Of a DNA stretch of 64,000 nt, positions 26,063 to 35,959 are shown piece by piece; position 1 is the first letter of the stretch; the number at the start of each line of letters is the position of its first letter. Origin of the DNA: Hysterium pulicare CBS 123377. Lineage: Eukaryota > Ascomycota > Dothideomycetes > Hysteriales > Hysteriaceae. Under the pieces are notes generated by a model. That model saw nothing but the letters and a program-made list of their open reading frames with translations. It had not been told where the DNA came from and searched no databases. The stretch is taken from positions 160,104 through 224,103 of the forward strand of contig AJFK01001077.1 of assembly GCA_000467715.1 (NCBI GenBank). Direction: 5' to 3'. The position numbers and the translations under genes were made by a program.

Positions 26063-28626
26063 ATGGAAGAACGAGGAAGTGAGATTGATGCTGACAGCGC
26101 GACGTCTAGGGTCCCAAAAGCTGTAAGTGTTGCTTATCGATAGCCTGCCTGTCCTTTGAATCATCTCCCTCCTCTCACCCCTTTGCCGTATTACTACACC
26201 AACAATGACAACCTTGGTATCTTGTATAGTGTGATAGTTGTCGCACTCGCAAGATCCGATGCGATAGAGCCTCTCCTTGCTCCAACTGTCGAGCAACCAA
26301 ACTAGGTATTTACATTACACTACAACTTAGTCACCACCCCGAGCTAACGACCGGTTTTCAGTATGTCAAACCACCTCCGCGACACAGAAAATATCGCGTC
26401 AAAGAGTGAACATTTCAGATGAGTAGTAGGTGGCTTAACCAACTCTGATGCTTCTCTTGTGACCCACTGACCGCGATCTTCACGCGTTAGTGAAAGGAAG
26501 ATTGATCGCATCGAGGACCGTCTGGCAGGCATCGAAAATGTCTTGAGCAAACTGGCATCGAACCTTGGTACAATCGATCTCACTGATCCCGAAAAGTCAT
26601 TACCGTCAGATGGTTTTGATAGAAATAGGCTCTCCGGCGATAGTCCTGGACCAGATCCAAAAGAGTCTCCAGGCAAGACTTTCGAAGGAGAAACAACTCT
26701 GAATACGCAATCCGAGTTCGCGCAGGGTTTACTTGAACGCGCTATAGTTAGCACCCCTTCGATGCAGCACAATGAGGAAATCAAGGCTGCTCTCGCATCT
26801 CTCAAAACCATCGTCAGCAAGCAGAGTTTGCCAACTGAAAACGAATCTGGATTGTTCAGCCGCATGCCACATGGCACATCTTCTGGCTCGTTGGAACGTC
26901 TTCCATGGGAGATCATAGAGAAAATCTTGAATAGAGCGTCTGGTAAGGCCATTTAAAGAATGCGATATATTGGTTTCCCCCTGCTAATTCTCTGAAAGAG
27001 AGCAAGACACTTGTCTTCAACATTCTATTCCCACTTCTCAGCATCGAAAGAGTTCAAGGGTACTGCAAAGAAGTCTATTCGGGCACTGGTTGCACTCAGG
27101 GACGCAAAGTCCTTGTTTATGGGATTTTGTACAATCTTCTCTACGAGTATTGCAGCTATCCCGTTCAAGGTTTTTCTACTGAGGTATACCGTCCATACGC
27201 AGCTATGTGCCGTAGAAATCTTGAAGACGCTCTAAGTGGTTTGAATCTTTTCATGCCTTCTACATTCGAAAACATTCTTGCTCTTACAATAGCTGTAAGA
27301 TTCGCATCTCCCACGTTGTTACGTCTCAATTAATGTCTTTCCAGTCATCCTACGCAGTTGAGATTTCGAGGCCTTCCCTCTGCTGGACATTCACAACTAC
27401 GGCTGCAGGAATGTGCCAAAGCCTAGGCTATCATAGGTTATCCGCCTTGAAGGATGATACTGAAGAAGATAGGAATACTAAGATGCACTCCTTCTGGTTC
27501 ATATACACTATGGATAAGAACTTATCGCTGCGCCTAGGTCGAGCATCCTCCATTCAAGATTGGGACATATCCATACCGCGTCCGTCTCCAACCAGAGAGG
27601 CACCTGCCAAAGGCTCGGGGCTGACGTCTTACTGGGTAAACGTCGCTCAAATCCAGGGCCAGGCATATGAGCAGCTATTCAGCCCTGCGGCTTTTACGAA
27701 GTCAGAGGCCGAGCGAGTTCAGATTGCCATGCGACTCGTGTCCTCCTTAAACGAGTCGTTGGTATTCAGACAAAATGTAAGGTGACTCGCATCGAAGACA
27801 AGCTACCTCACTGATACGTGTCCAAGACCTCGCGATACTTCCCCGACCAGATGGATCACTTCGGTGAAATATTCTATCGAGCCGACGAAGTTGTGCATTA
27901 CTCGCTCATGACGCTCATCCAGCGAGCTATACAGCCTGGTCCAGATAGTATAACATCTACATTCAACAATGAATGTATAGAATCCGCACGTGCTGCGCTT
28001 ATGTCTCATCAGGCTTGTGCTGAGAAGTTTAACACGAAAGGGACCGAGAATTTCTATTCTGGATATGTCCACTGGTATGTTGTCTTTCTTATGCGTGATA
28101 ATGCAGTTGATCCCGACTAATCTGCCGTGTCAAATGGCTTAGGTCTATTCTTCAAGCTCCATTTACACCATTCATGGTCATATTCTGCCACGTTATCACA
28201 GCCTACGATGTCACTGACCTTCAACGTCTCGCTGACTTCGTCGCCTCCTTGGAATCGACTCGAACTATGTCTGATGGTGCTGATAAACTCTATCGTCTCT
28301 GCCACGTCTTTTACCAGGTGGCGAAACTCTACACGGAAGCCAAGGTCATAGAAAAGCAAGCAGACCAAGGCCAAACCGTTGGTTACAACGCCGATGGGGA
28401 GATGCCACTTGACTTTTCAGGTATTGAGCAGTTTGATCCCTATCTATCAGCTTTGGGAATGGCTCCCAATTCTGCCTGGCCCATGGCTACATTCCCAGCG
28501 GTTGCATCCGAAGGGTTGGCATCTGAGGGAGCTGCTTTTGCCAACGGTAATACAACGCAGAACTGGTTCTCGGGGAGTCGGTACATCATGGGTTTACTCG
28601 AAGAAGATCTCAATATGCTTGAGTAA
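26063..28626 (+). CDS. Zn2Cys6 transcription factor with fungal-specific TF domain
   Basis: Exon 1 begins at the ATG at 26063 (MEERGSEIDADSATSRVPKA). Splicing the next intron gives the binuclear zinc cluster with six cysteines, CDSCRTRKIRCDRA then SPCSNCRATKL. Further introns join VNISDE to YERKIDRIEDRLAGIENVL, a coiled-coil dimerisation segment. The middle carries the fungal_trans domain with typical blocks NLEDALSGLNLFMP, GMCQSLGYHRL and MHSFWFIYTMDKNLSLRLGR. The protein ends YIMGLLEEDLNMLE, a short acidic-hydrophobic tail. About seven introns, all kept in frame in my reading. The junction near 27779-27830 (acceptor CCAAG) is the least certain. It is divergently paired with an ABC exporter and may regulate it; that link is inference. 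Confidence 0.92.
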
Positions 28627-28627
28627 T

Positions 28628-28800
28628 TTCGAAGAAGTTCCACACAGGTCTGCATCTACGATGCTCTTTCCCACCAGCCTACAAAGCCGGTTCGGAGTGT
28701 GGGAAGAGTATAACAGCCAGTTGCCATCGTTAAGGTGAGTTAGAAAATATGATCTAGACTTGTACCGGCAAGGGAGTTCATTGTACCTTCCCAGAGGGTA
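28628..28800 (+). repeat. Dispersed ~190-bp repeat, copy B
   Basis: Starts at or just after the transcription factor stop codon. Shared blocks with copies A, C and D: GGTCTGCATCTAC, CCAGCCTACAA (28673), GTTGCCATC plus TTAAGGT (28720), TAGACTTGTA and CAAGGGAG. The right end is less conserved than in the other copies and may be truncated. Confidence 0.65.
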
Positions 28801-28889
28801 CCGTGGCCGCGCACGTGAATACGCGTAATGTTCGTGCGCTACTGCCTAGCTAGGTAGGTAGACGCTCATTGCATCACCCTTCGCACCTT

Positions 28890-29086
28890 CATCGTTTTCA
28901 GTGGATACGTCTGCGCCTACAGCCTTCCTGTCTACCAGCCTACAACGCCAATTTGACTTCAGCACAACGTGTCAAAGTAAGTTGCCATTCTTGAGATGAT
29001 TCGGAAAGCAGCTTATAGATTAGGATCTATTCATACCTGTGCAGCTTTAGAAGTCGACAGCACGCCGATTATTGACCCCCGCCGTC
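28890..29086 (+). repeat. Dispersed ~190-bp repeat, copy C (abuts RING-YEATS start codon)
   Basis: Shared blocks in order: TCGTTTTC, ACGTCTGCGCCTAC, TACCAGCCTACAA (28933), GTTGCCATTCTTGAG (28981), ATTCGGAAAG (29000), GTGCAGCTTTAGAAG, and GATTATTGACCCCCGCCG at the right end. It ends within about 5 bases of the ATG at 29091, so the repeat makes up the proximal promoter and leader of the RING-YEATS gene. Confidence 0.75.
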
Positions 29087-29090
29087 CAGC

Positions 29091-29941
29091 ATGGCTTCAA
29101 CCCCAACCCCAACCCCAACCCCAACCCCAACCTCAGACCCAACGCCAAACCCCTCCCCCGACCAAACCTGTCCAATATGCCAACATCTCCTCTACGAACC
29201 CGTCAACACCACCTGCGGCCACATCCTCTGCGGGTCCTGCATGTCGGAATGGGCCTCCGTATCCTCAAACCCCCACGACGGATCCGGAACGACCATCGTA
29301 CCCCTCGACGAACCCTTCTCCACCGATTCCCCCGGCATCATCCAAGCGAACTGCCCCATGTGTCGAACACGAACGACCGCCGTGCCGGATAACGCGCTTG
29401 CGACGACTTTGGAACGCGCGTATCCTGAGGCATATGCGGCGAGAAGGGCAGAAGAGGAGCCGGAGGCGCAGGGATATCAGGAGTGGATAACTGTGTTTGT
29501 GGGAAACAAGCATACAGTTGGAATACTGATGGAGGAAGGGCCAGCGGATTGGCATGATTGGTCTTTTTTCGTGCAGGTTTCGAAGGAGGAGGTTATCAAG
29601 GCAGTTCGGATATGGCTTGTGAGTTCCGGATTCTCTTCCTCCTTCCCTGAATAGTAAAGCAGAGGTTCTAATCAGTTGGAGTCGCATCTGTGTAGCATCC
29701 TACGTTCACTCCCCCCCGTATCGCGCTTTCCAAACCTCCCTTCGAGATCCGCTGCCAGGGCTGGGGTGGCTTGAACATAATTACGAACATAGTGTTGAAA
29801 GAAGGATATTATTGGTTCCATGAAGCGGCGAGAGCCACGAGTGAGACTGACAGAAAAGACACGATGCCTGTGAGCTGGGAGTTAGATTTCGACGGGGAGG
29901 GGTGTAAAGCGCGGATGAGGTTGAAGATTGGGAAAGAGTGA
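29091..29941 (+). CDS. RING-finger plus YEATS-domain fusion protein
   Basis: Two exons, 29091-29618 and 29696-29941, 257 residues. After a Thr-Pro repeat comes a C3HC4 RING: CPICQHLLYEPVNTTCGHIL, then CGSC, and after a linker of about 40 residues CPMC. This predicts E2 binding and ubiquitin ligase activity. The second half is a YEATS domain: WITVFVGNKHTV, WHDWSFFVQVSKEEVIKAV, and, only after splicing (donor GTGAGT, acceptor TGTGTAG), RIWLHPTFTPPRI, PPFEIRCQGWGGLNI and a short C-terminal strand. LHPTF and QGWGG closely match the Taf14/AF9-type YEATS fold; the Trp of QGWGG sits where the acyl-lysine aromatic cage forms. The normal Taf14/Yaf9 tail is absent. Taken together it may ubiquitinate targets near acylated histones; that is inference. 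Confidence 0.85.
29100..29132 (+). repeat. CCAACC/CCCCAA microsatellite inside coding sequence
   Basis: Perfect six-base repeat encoding the Thr-Pro run at residues 4-14 of the RING-YEATS protein. It lies in the disordered leader before the RING and can vary in length without frameshift because the unit is six bases. Confidence 0.9.
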
Positions 29942-30409
29942 TGTAGAAGAGAGATGGATGATAGGTAATAATCTGGAGGGCAGAAGCGATGTACCCTCAC
30001 ACGCGGTGCTAGAATTCGTCGTTTTCGGAGGGCGTCTGTGCTTACCTACTCTTTCAGTTAGTGTCTCAAGTCGATTTGGACTCTGCGCAACACTTGAAAG
30101 CAGGTTGCCATCATTAAGGTCCTTCGGAGAGTGTTAGATAGAGATATCCTTTCCAGACTTGAATAGCCAAAAAATTCGTGGTACGACCAATAATGACACC
30201 CGCCGTGCCATAGAGCATGGGAAGCAGTAACCAGACCGCGTTTTGTATTTCAGTATACTGAGTGTTTCGTCAATGCAATGTTTCGTTACACCTCCCAATC
30301 TCCCAAGCTTTCCCTTCCAACCCCAAGGACCCCCTCCTCCCAACCCATCTCCTCCTCATATCCCTCCAAACCCCCTCCCTTCCTCAACCCTCGCCCCCAA
30401 GTATGCACT
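29942..30409. other. Intergenic, contains repeat copy D
   Basis: Between convergent RING-YEATS and GLTP genes. Apart from repeat copy D there is a C-rich stretch (30295-30400). No gene supported. Confidence 0.6.
30018..30213 (+). repeat. Dispersed ~190-bp repeat, copy D
   Basis: Shared blocks: TCGTTTTCGGAGG, GCGTCTGTGCTTAC, GATTTGGACTCTGC (as in copy A), GTTGCCATCATTAAGGT, CTTCGGAGAGT, AGACTTGAATAG and CCAATAATGACACCCGCCG (as in copies A and C). Same orientation as the other three copies; it lies just downstream of the RING-YEATS gene. Confidence 0.75.
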
Positions 30410-31235
30410 CTACCACTTCGCCTCCTTCCTCGCCATAAACTCCTTCAAGACACCAACAACCTTCTCCAGCGCCGCAACATACTTCTCCATCTCCGCCTTC
30501 ACCTTCTCCTGGTCCGTTCCCAGCTTAGCATAGAAGTCCTTGCGGTAAGGCGTAGCGCTCATGGCGGCACTGAAGATCGGTTTGATGACGAAGGAGTGGT
30601 GGAGTTTCAGCGTATTGCCGTAGGCGCCGCGGAAGGACGTCGAGAGTTCTTCGGACTGGTTGGCGAGGTTGGCGCGGAGGGCTTGCGCTGTGAAGTCGAG
30701 GGCTCTGGGAGAGGGGGGGTATGGTTAGATTGGGGGATGTGGTGGTGGAGGAGAGGTGGGAGGAGGTGGCTTACCGTACTAGCCATAGCAAGCCCTCGGT
30801 GGCAGTGTGTTTCTTCTCCTTCAGCTCGTTGAGTACTAGATCTTGTAGTGTTTCCGAAACGGTCGGGGCGGCAAGTTGACGGTCGCGGGTTTTCTATTCC
30901 CATAATCTTATCAGCTTTTCCGTCCTTCTCTCTAGTCATAGCCAACCAAAGGGCGTATAGATAAGTACCTTGACATTCCCACTCATATCATTCTTCACAG
31001 GCTTGAATGCTGAAGACCCAAGGACATCTACACGATTCCACAACTCTCATCAGCAATTGCTCAGTCTCACCATATCCACATGCCTTACTAAGGGAAAACA
31101 TTTACCAAAAAGACTCGTCAGGCTCTCCGAAGCCTCCAGGAACTCGGACGTCGAAATGGCATTATCTTTAGACGCATCCACAGGCACATCCACGAAGCTC
31201 CTTTTCAGCGTATCGAAGAAAGTTGAGTCTGCCAT
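30410..31235 (-). CDS. Glycolipid transfer protein (HET-C2-like)
   Basis: All-helical GLTP-fold protein that moves glycosphingolipids between membranes; the Podospora HET-C2 member also controls heterokaryon incompatibility. Four exons. Ligand-site residues are visible: FKPVKNDMSGNVK supplies the Asp, Asn and Lys headgroup contacts, GLLWLVRALDF the stacking Trp, and LHHSFVIKPIF the conserved His. The protein starts MADSTFFDTLKRSFVDVPVD and ends EFMARKEAKW, about 200 residues, as usual for the family. Introns split SLF from DVLGSS, NVK from KTRDRQ and WLVR from ALDF, all GT-AG. Intact. Whether it has a role in self/non-self recognition here cannot be seen from sequence. Confidence 0.94.
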
Positions 31236-31684
31236 CTTCCTTGCTTTTTCTCTTCGTTTCTCTTGTAGGTATCCTTAGGTTTTTCTTCGTGACTTCGTAA
31301 ATGTTCGATTCGAAACAGGCGTAGACAGGAGGAGTAAGGAGGTTCAATTGATGTTGAAACGCGGCTTCAAGTTCAGGGTCAAGGCGGTGTAGCACAGTAG
31401 TTCCAGTTAGTGGGGGGGGTGGTCGATGATGCGGAGCGGGGCGCGGGAATAGCGTGCAGGGATAGGGAGGGGTATGGAGTTAAGCTAGGGAGAACGATGA
31501 GCCAGAACTATCTACCGGCCTTCTCTCTGCGTCATGTATAAAGAGAGGACATGTGCTGAGAGATGAGTTGTAGCTGTGTCCAGATTACTCTTTCATAACT
31601 GAGGAAAGTGCATCGCCTCTGTAAAACACTCTTGTATTGTATCGCTTCGTTCGAGACCTGGAACCTAACTTACATACCTATATA
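31236..31684. promoter_or_regulatory. Divergent promoter, GLTP and tartrate dehydrogenase-like genes
   Basis: Contains a TATAAA box at 31537-31542, about 145 bases upstream of the start at 31685, the same spacing as in the SDR gene promoter. No open frame with homology. Confidence 0.6.
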
Positions 31685-32846
31685 ATGTCTCCCTCCAACA
31701 TCCGCGAAGTCTCAAAAGTCTTCAAGATCGCCTCTATCCCTGGTGACGGCATCGGCGTAGACATCACCGAAGCTGCCATTGAAGTCCTGCAGAAACTTTC
31801 GAAGACCACCGGTCAATTCGAATTCGACTTCACGAATATCGATTGGAGCAGCAAGAACTACAAGGAACGGGGGTACTACATGCCCGAGGATGGACTCGAC
31901 TATTTGAAAAAGTTCGATGCTATTTACTTCGGTGCTGTTGGATGGCCTGGTACGTCCCTTGCCCTTACTAGAACATCAATTGCGGTTGACCAAGCCTCTA
32001 GATGTCCCCGACCATATCTCCCTCTGGGGTCTCATCCTCCCTATCCGCAATGCCTTGAATCAATACGTCAATGTCCGTCCCACACGCGTCCTCCGCGGCA
32101 TAACTTCTCCACTCAGAAACTGCGGTCCAGGAGATCTCGATTGGGTCATCATCCGTGAGAACAGTGAAGGCGAGTATGCCGGTCACGGTGGTACAACCCA
32201 CGCACACTCCTCCCATACAGTCGCAACCGAAGTATCTATCTTCACCCGTGTAGGAATCGAGCGGATCTTCCGGTTTGCCTTTGAGACGGCGAGGTCAAGG
32301 CCAAGAAAGAAGTTGACCATGGTGACGAAGAGCAATGCCCAGAGACATGGTATGGTCCTTTGGGACAAGATCTTCAATGAGGTCAAGGAGGAGTATAAGG
32401 ACGTGGAGACAGACAAGATGCTGGTGGATGCGATGACGGTGCGCATGACACTGCACCCAGAGTCTATGGATACTATTGTAGCCACCAACTTGCACGCAGA
32501 TATTTTGTCCGATCTTGCTGCTGCGTTATCCGGAAGTATAGGCATTGCGCCGTCAAGTAATCTGGATCCTACGAAGAAGAACCCGAGTATGTTCGAGCCA
32601 ATTCATGGTAGCGCGCCCGATATTGCCGGAAAAGGCATCGCGAATCCCGTCGGCGCTTTCTGGAGTGCGGCGGAGATGGTACGGTGGTTGGGTTTCGAGG
32701 AAGCTGCGGATGGGTTAATGACATGCATTGAAAACGTGACAGAAGCTGGAACGAAAACGAAAGATCTGGGAGGAGCAAAGAACACGAAGGATGTGACAAG
32801 TGCAGTATGCACCGAAATTGAGAAGGTGCTGGGGCAGAAGAAATAG
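31685..32846 (+). CDS. Tartrate/isopropylmalate dehydrogenase-like enzyme
   Basis: NAD-dependent beta-decarboxylating dehydrogenase of the isocitrate/isopropylmalate superfamily. Motifs: IASIPGDGIGVDI at the N-terminus, YFGAVGWPDVPDHISLWGLI across the single intron, ENSEGEYAGHGG (substrate loop), MTVRMTLHPESMD, NLHADILSDLAAALSGSIG and the cofactor loop [15 protein letters not shown]. The AVGWPDVPDHISLWG segment is typical of tartrate dehydrogenase (TtuC) rather than leucine-pathway LEU2 or mitochondrial IDH. No mitochondrial presequence is visible, so it is probably cytosolic. About 368 residues, intact. It could act on tartrate, malate or a related hydroxy acid; the exact substrate is unsure. 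Confidence 0.9.
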
Positions 32847-32898
32847 AGTGTTACAGCACAATACATACCTGAATGCTTCATCCATTCATCTACTTCCA

Positions 32899-33507
32899 TC
32901 ATTCCATGTACTCTGCAGGCAATTTCGGAATACCAGCCGCAACCCTCGTCTGCCCCTTCTCACTCTTCTTTTCCGGAATGTCAACCGGCCTTCCCCATTT
33001 CCTCAATATATAGATAGCCTTGCCATCAATCAACGACTTGGAAATAGGTCCAAAATCATTGCTATCATAGCTATTCCTCCAATTATCACCCTCAATCCAA
33101 ACATGTCCATACGGCACCGTCAAACTCCCCTTTCCCCTTGTATTATAAGTCTCCCTCACACCATGACCTCCATATCCACCAATCGTGCCCATCTCTCGGT
33201 CCCGAGGCCATACTTCGTCGCCTTCGAGCGCGATGACCCGCTTGATGGAGATTTCCTCTGGTTTCTGCGGTTTCCAGAATGTGATGATGTCGCCCCGTTT
33301 CAGATTGCGAGCTGGTTGCCAGCGCTTTATGACGACGCGATCATTGAGGCCGAGGGAGCTGGATGATGGGGAGAGGGTGGGCGCCATGCTGGTGCCTTTG
33401 ACGGTGTCGATTACGACGATTTGGTCTCGGATCGTTAGGAAGACTGCAAAAGTCACAATGACAATTTTGCCTCCTCTCAGAGCTCCCCGCCAGTTAATGG
33501 AGGGCAT
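32899..33507 (-). CDS. IMP2: Mitochondrial inner membrane protease subunit 2
   Basis: Signal-peptidase-like serine protease (S26 family) that removes sorting signals from intermembrane-space proteins together with IMP1. An N-terminal membrane helix (IVIVTFAVFLTIRDQIVV) is followed by the catalytic serine in VKGTSMAPTL and the catalytic lysine in ISIKRVIALEGDEVW. The box GHVWIEGDNWRNSYDSNDFG is the signature of IMP subunits, and LIDGKAIYILRKWGRP closes the fold. No intron. The ATG at 33507 (MPSINWRGALRGGK) is preferred; an in-frame start 49 codons upstream would add a segment without family similarity. The stop is only about 50 bases from the convergent dehydrogenase gene. Confidence 0.93.
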   Translation of the reverse strand: MPSINWRGALRGGKIVIVTFAVFLTIRDQIVVIDTVKGTSMAPTLSPSSSSLGLNDRVVIKRWQPARNLKRGDIITFWKPQKPEEISIKRVIALEGDEVWPRDREMGTIGGYGGHGVRETYNTRGKGSLTVPYGHVWIEGDNWRNSYDSNDFGPISKSLIDGKAIYILRKWGRPVDIPEKKSEKGQTRVAAGIPKLPAEYME

Positions 33508-33786
33508 AGTGAGATGCTTAGGATCCCACCTCACCAATTGGCGAAGTTGGGATGTTTCGTGTAGGTGTGGAAAAGATCCAGCGTGAAGCTCGGAGCTTGG
33601 ACTTAGGTACCTAGGAAGTTGTGGAGCAATCACGTGCATAGAGCGCTCCAGCAACTGTCAATTCTTGATGCATACGAAATATCTATTTAATCAGACGCAA
33701 AGTGTACAATACAGTATACACAAGTACATATCAACAAAATGCATCACTCCGTCACCGTCATGCCCCAATACCATCCAGAAAAAAAT

Positions 33787-35309
33787 CTATTTCAATGCCT
33801 TGATAACCGCGTCAGCATACTCGTGTGTCTTGGCTTTGCCTCCAAGATCGCCAGTTATTGTCTATTATTACAGTATCAGTATGAGTTAATTAAACTCTGG
33901 GATCCTTCAGACATACCTTGCCCTCTGCTAAAACCTTGAAGATTGCTGACTGAATCTTGCTGGCGTGCTCGGTCAAACCCATATGTTGCAACATCATGAT
34001 ACTACTCAGGAGCAAAGCGGTAGGGTTTGCGAGCCCCTTTCCAGCAATATCCGGAGCTGAACCGTGTACAGCTTCGAAGATTGAGCATTCATCGCCAATG
34101 TTTCCGGAAGGCGTCAAACCAAGGCCTCCAATAAGACCGGCGCACATATCGGATAAGATGTCGCCGTACAAGTTAGGCATAACTAGGACCTTGTCATTAT
34201 AAGGTATGGGGTCGGTGACCATCTTTAAACACGTGTTATCCAGCAGTTCAGCATCGAACTCAATGTTGGGGAAATCCTTGGCAACTTCTCGCGCGGTACT
34301 CAGGAATAGACCATCTGACATTTTCATGATAGTGGCCTTGTGCACAGCGCGAACCTTTTTCCTACCAATTTCTGTGGCGTGTTGGAAGGCGAAGCGGAGT
34401 ACACGTTCGGAAGCTTCTTTGGTGATTAACTTAATGCTCTGAACTACACCATCAACCACGACGTGCTCAATGCCGGAGTATTCCCCCTCGGTATTTTCTC
34501 GGATGAGTACAGTGTCGACATTGTCATATGGAGTCTTATATCCCGCAATCGACTTGCAAGGTCGGAGGTTGGCGAAAAGATTGAATGTTCGTCGTAGAGT
34601 TAGATTGAGAGAAACGTGGCCCTTCCCTATAGGTGTCTGGTACCGTTAATTGGGCTCACTGAATTCAAGAATAGATCAGCCATACAGCGAGTGGTCCTTT
34701 TAGAGCAACGTAATTCTTCGTTACACTGTCAATTGCCTCGTCTGGGATGACAGTCTTGCCATCTTTAAGCCGCGGGGTTACATCGACGGATTCCCACTTA
34801 ATGGGCGCCTTTCCAGCAGTTAGTCCCAAATGTGGTCTGTTTATGGTATAGGCAGGCTTACTCCAGCTGCAGAGAAAATGTCCTTGATGGATTGCGAGAT
34901 TTCTGGGCCGATACCGTCACCTTCGATAAGGGTTACAGTGAATTTGCCCTGTTCCAAGTAAGTTTCTTAGCTATGCTCCTCCTGCACATGAACAATGAAC
35001 TGGATGTCCTCTAAGAAGGCTTAGGAAGGTATATGGTATCTCCGCCTTACGTCGTTGCCCTTGGTTCCTTTGAACTTTGCGACTTTGTCTTCTTCAGCAA
35101 TGGCTGCGTAGGATCGGGATGGAGCCTGTTAGACGATCAATGGTCAGTCAAAATCGTATAGAAAGCAGCACTACGCCGCAGAGAGGAGTGGACAGCATCT
35201 AAAGTTTTATTTGACTGACCTGGAACAGAGCTGGTGTCCATCGTTGAGTTGCGTTCGCCCGACGCAAGCATTGCCTCGCAGGCGCAGCGAAAGAGCGACA
35301 AGCCAGCAT
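33787..35309 (-). CDS. IDH2: NAD-dependent isocitrate dehydrogenase catalytic subunit, mitochondrial
   Basis: TCA-cycle enzyme subunit. The start is placed at 35309 because exon 1 then encodes a classic mitochondrial presequence ([20 protein letters not shown], rich in Arg and Ala without acidic residues), ending WTPALFQ and splicing to [13 protein letters not shown]. Further blocks: [82 protein letters not shown] and [16 protein letters not shown]. The final exon is [20 protein letters not shown] followed by a short end at 33787. Several introns of 50-80 bases. The ENTEGEYSG active-site loop with full catalytic residues marks the catalytic IDH2 subunit rather than regulatory IDH1. Confidence 0.95.
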
Positions 35310-35959
35310 CGTCAGAGCTGCAATTGAGGGACTATGATGAATTGCAGCTAGGAGGAGGTCTGCTGCAGTGCGGCTGGGTCGTAAGGTGGAGTGGGGAGAA
35401 GATGGAGGTGTTCAGTAGGAAAAACAAAAGCTTCCTATCGCATGCCTGCCTTGCTCCAACCCAATTACCGAATTGCGCATAATGCCAAGCCTCTCAAATG
35501 TCTTCCCATGCTATTCCGATCCAGGTTAGCGCATATAATTATCTTCTCACTTTGCGCTATCAAATGTCATTCCATTCTCAACCTATGAAGGCTATTCAAT
35601 CTCGTCTAGATCAATTCAATTCAAGTAAGCTAAATGAGAAACCAAAACTCTTCTATTGACATTCTGCCCATTTACAATAGTTTGAAATGATAATTGGTAC
35701 GCCACCACTGATATGAAGGCTTCAATACACTCACTCCTTTTTAACAACAAGGCTATGTCATTTATTTCATCCTTTATTGCATTAGATTCATATTGTTACT
35801 CCTTTGCCAACAAATCACTAGATCGAATACCCTTCGTCGAAAACTTGTTGACAGATGCTATATCCGCGCCCCCAACGGTGCTTGACTATAGCCTCATTCG
35901 AAGAGGGTCTCCCATCAGCCATCCACTCAGCAATTTCCTTACTAACGCCACTGACTTTT
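35310..35959. other. Intergenic, IDH2 upstream region
   Basis: Holds the IDH2 promoter and the 3' flank of the kinase gene. Short AT-rich open frames (35391-35588, 35713-35994) have no homology and no splice logic. Confidence 0.6.

Noticed and set aside
21393-28626. Secondary-metabolite gene cluster
   Set aside because: There is an exporter and a Zn2Cys6 regulator but no polyketide synthase, peptide synthetase, terpene cyclase or P450 in the window.
29100-29132. Interstitial telomere repeat
   Set aside because: Filamentous ascomycete telomeres are TTAGGG; this repeat is in coding frame and encodes Thr-Pro.
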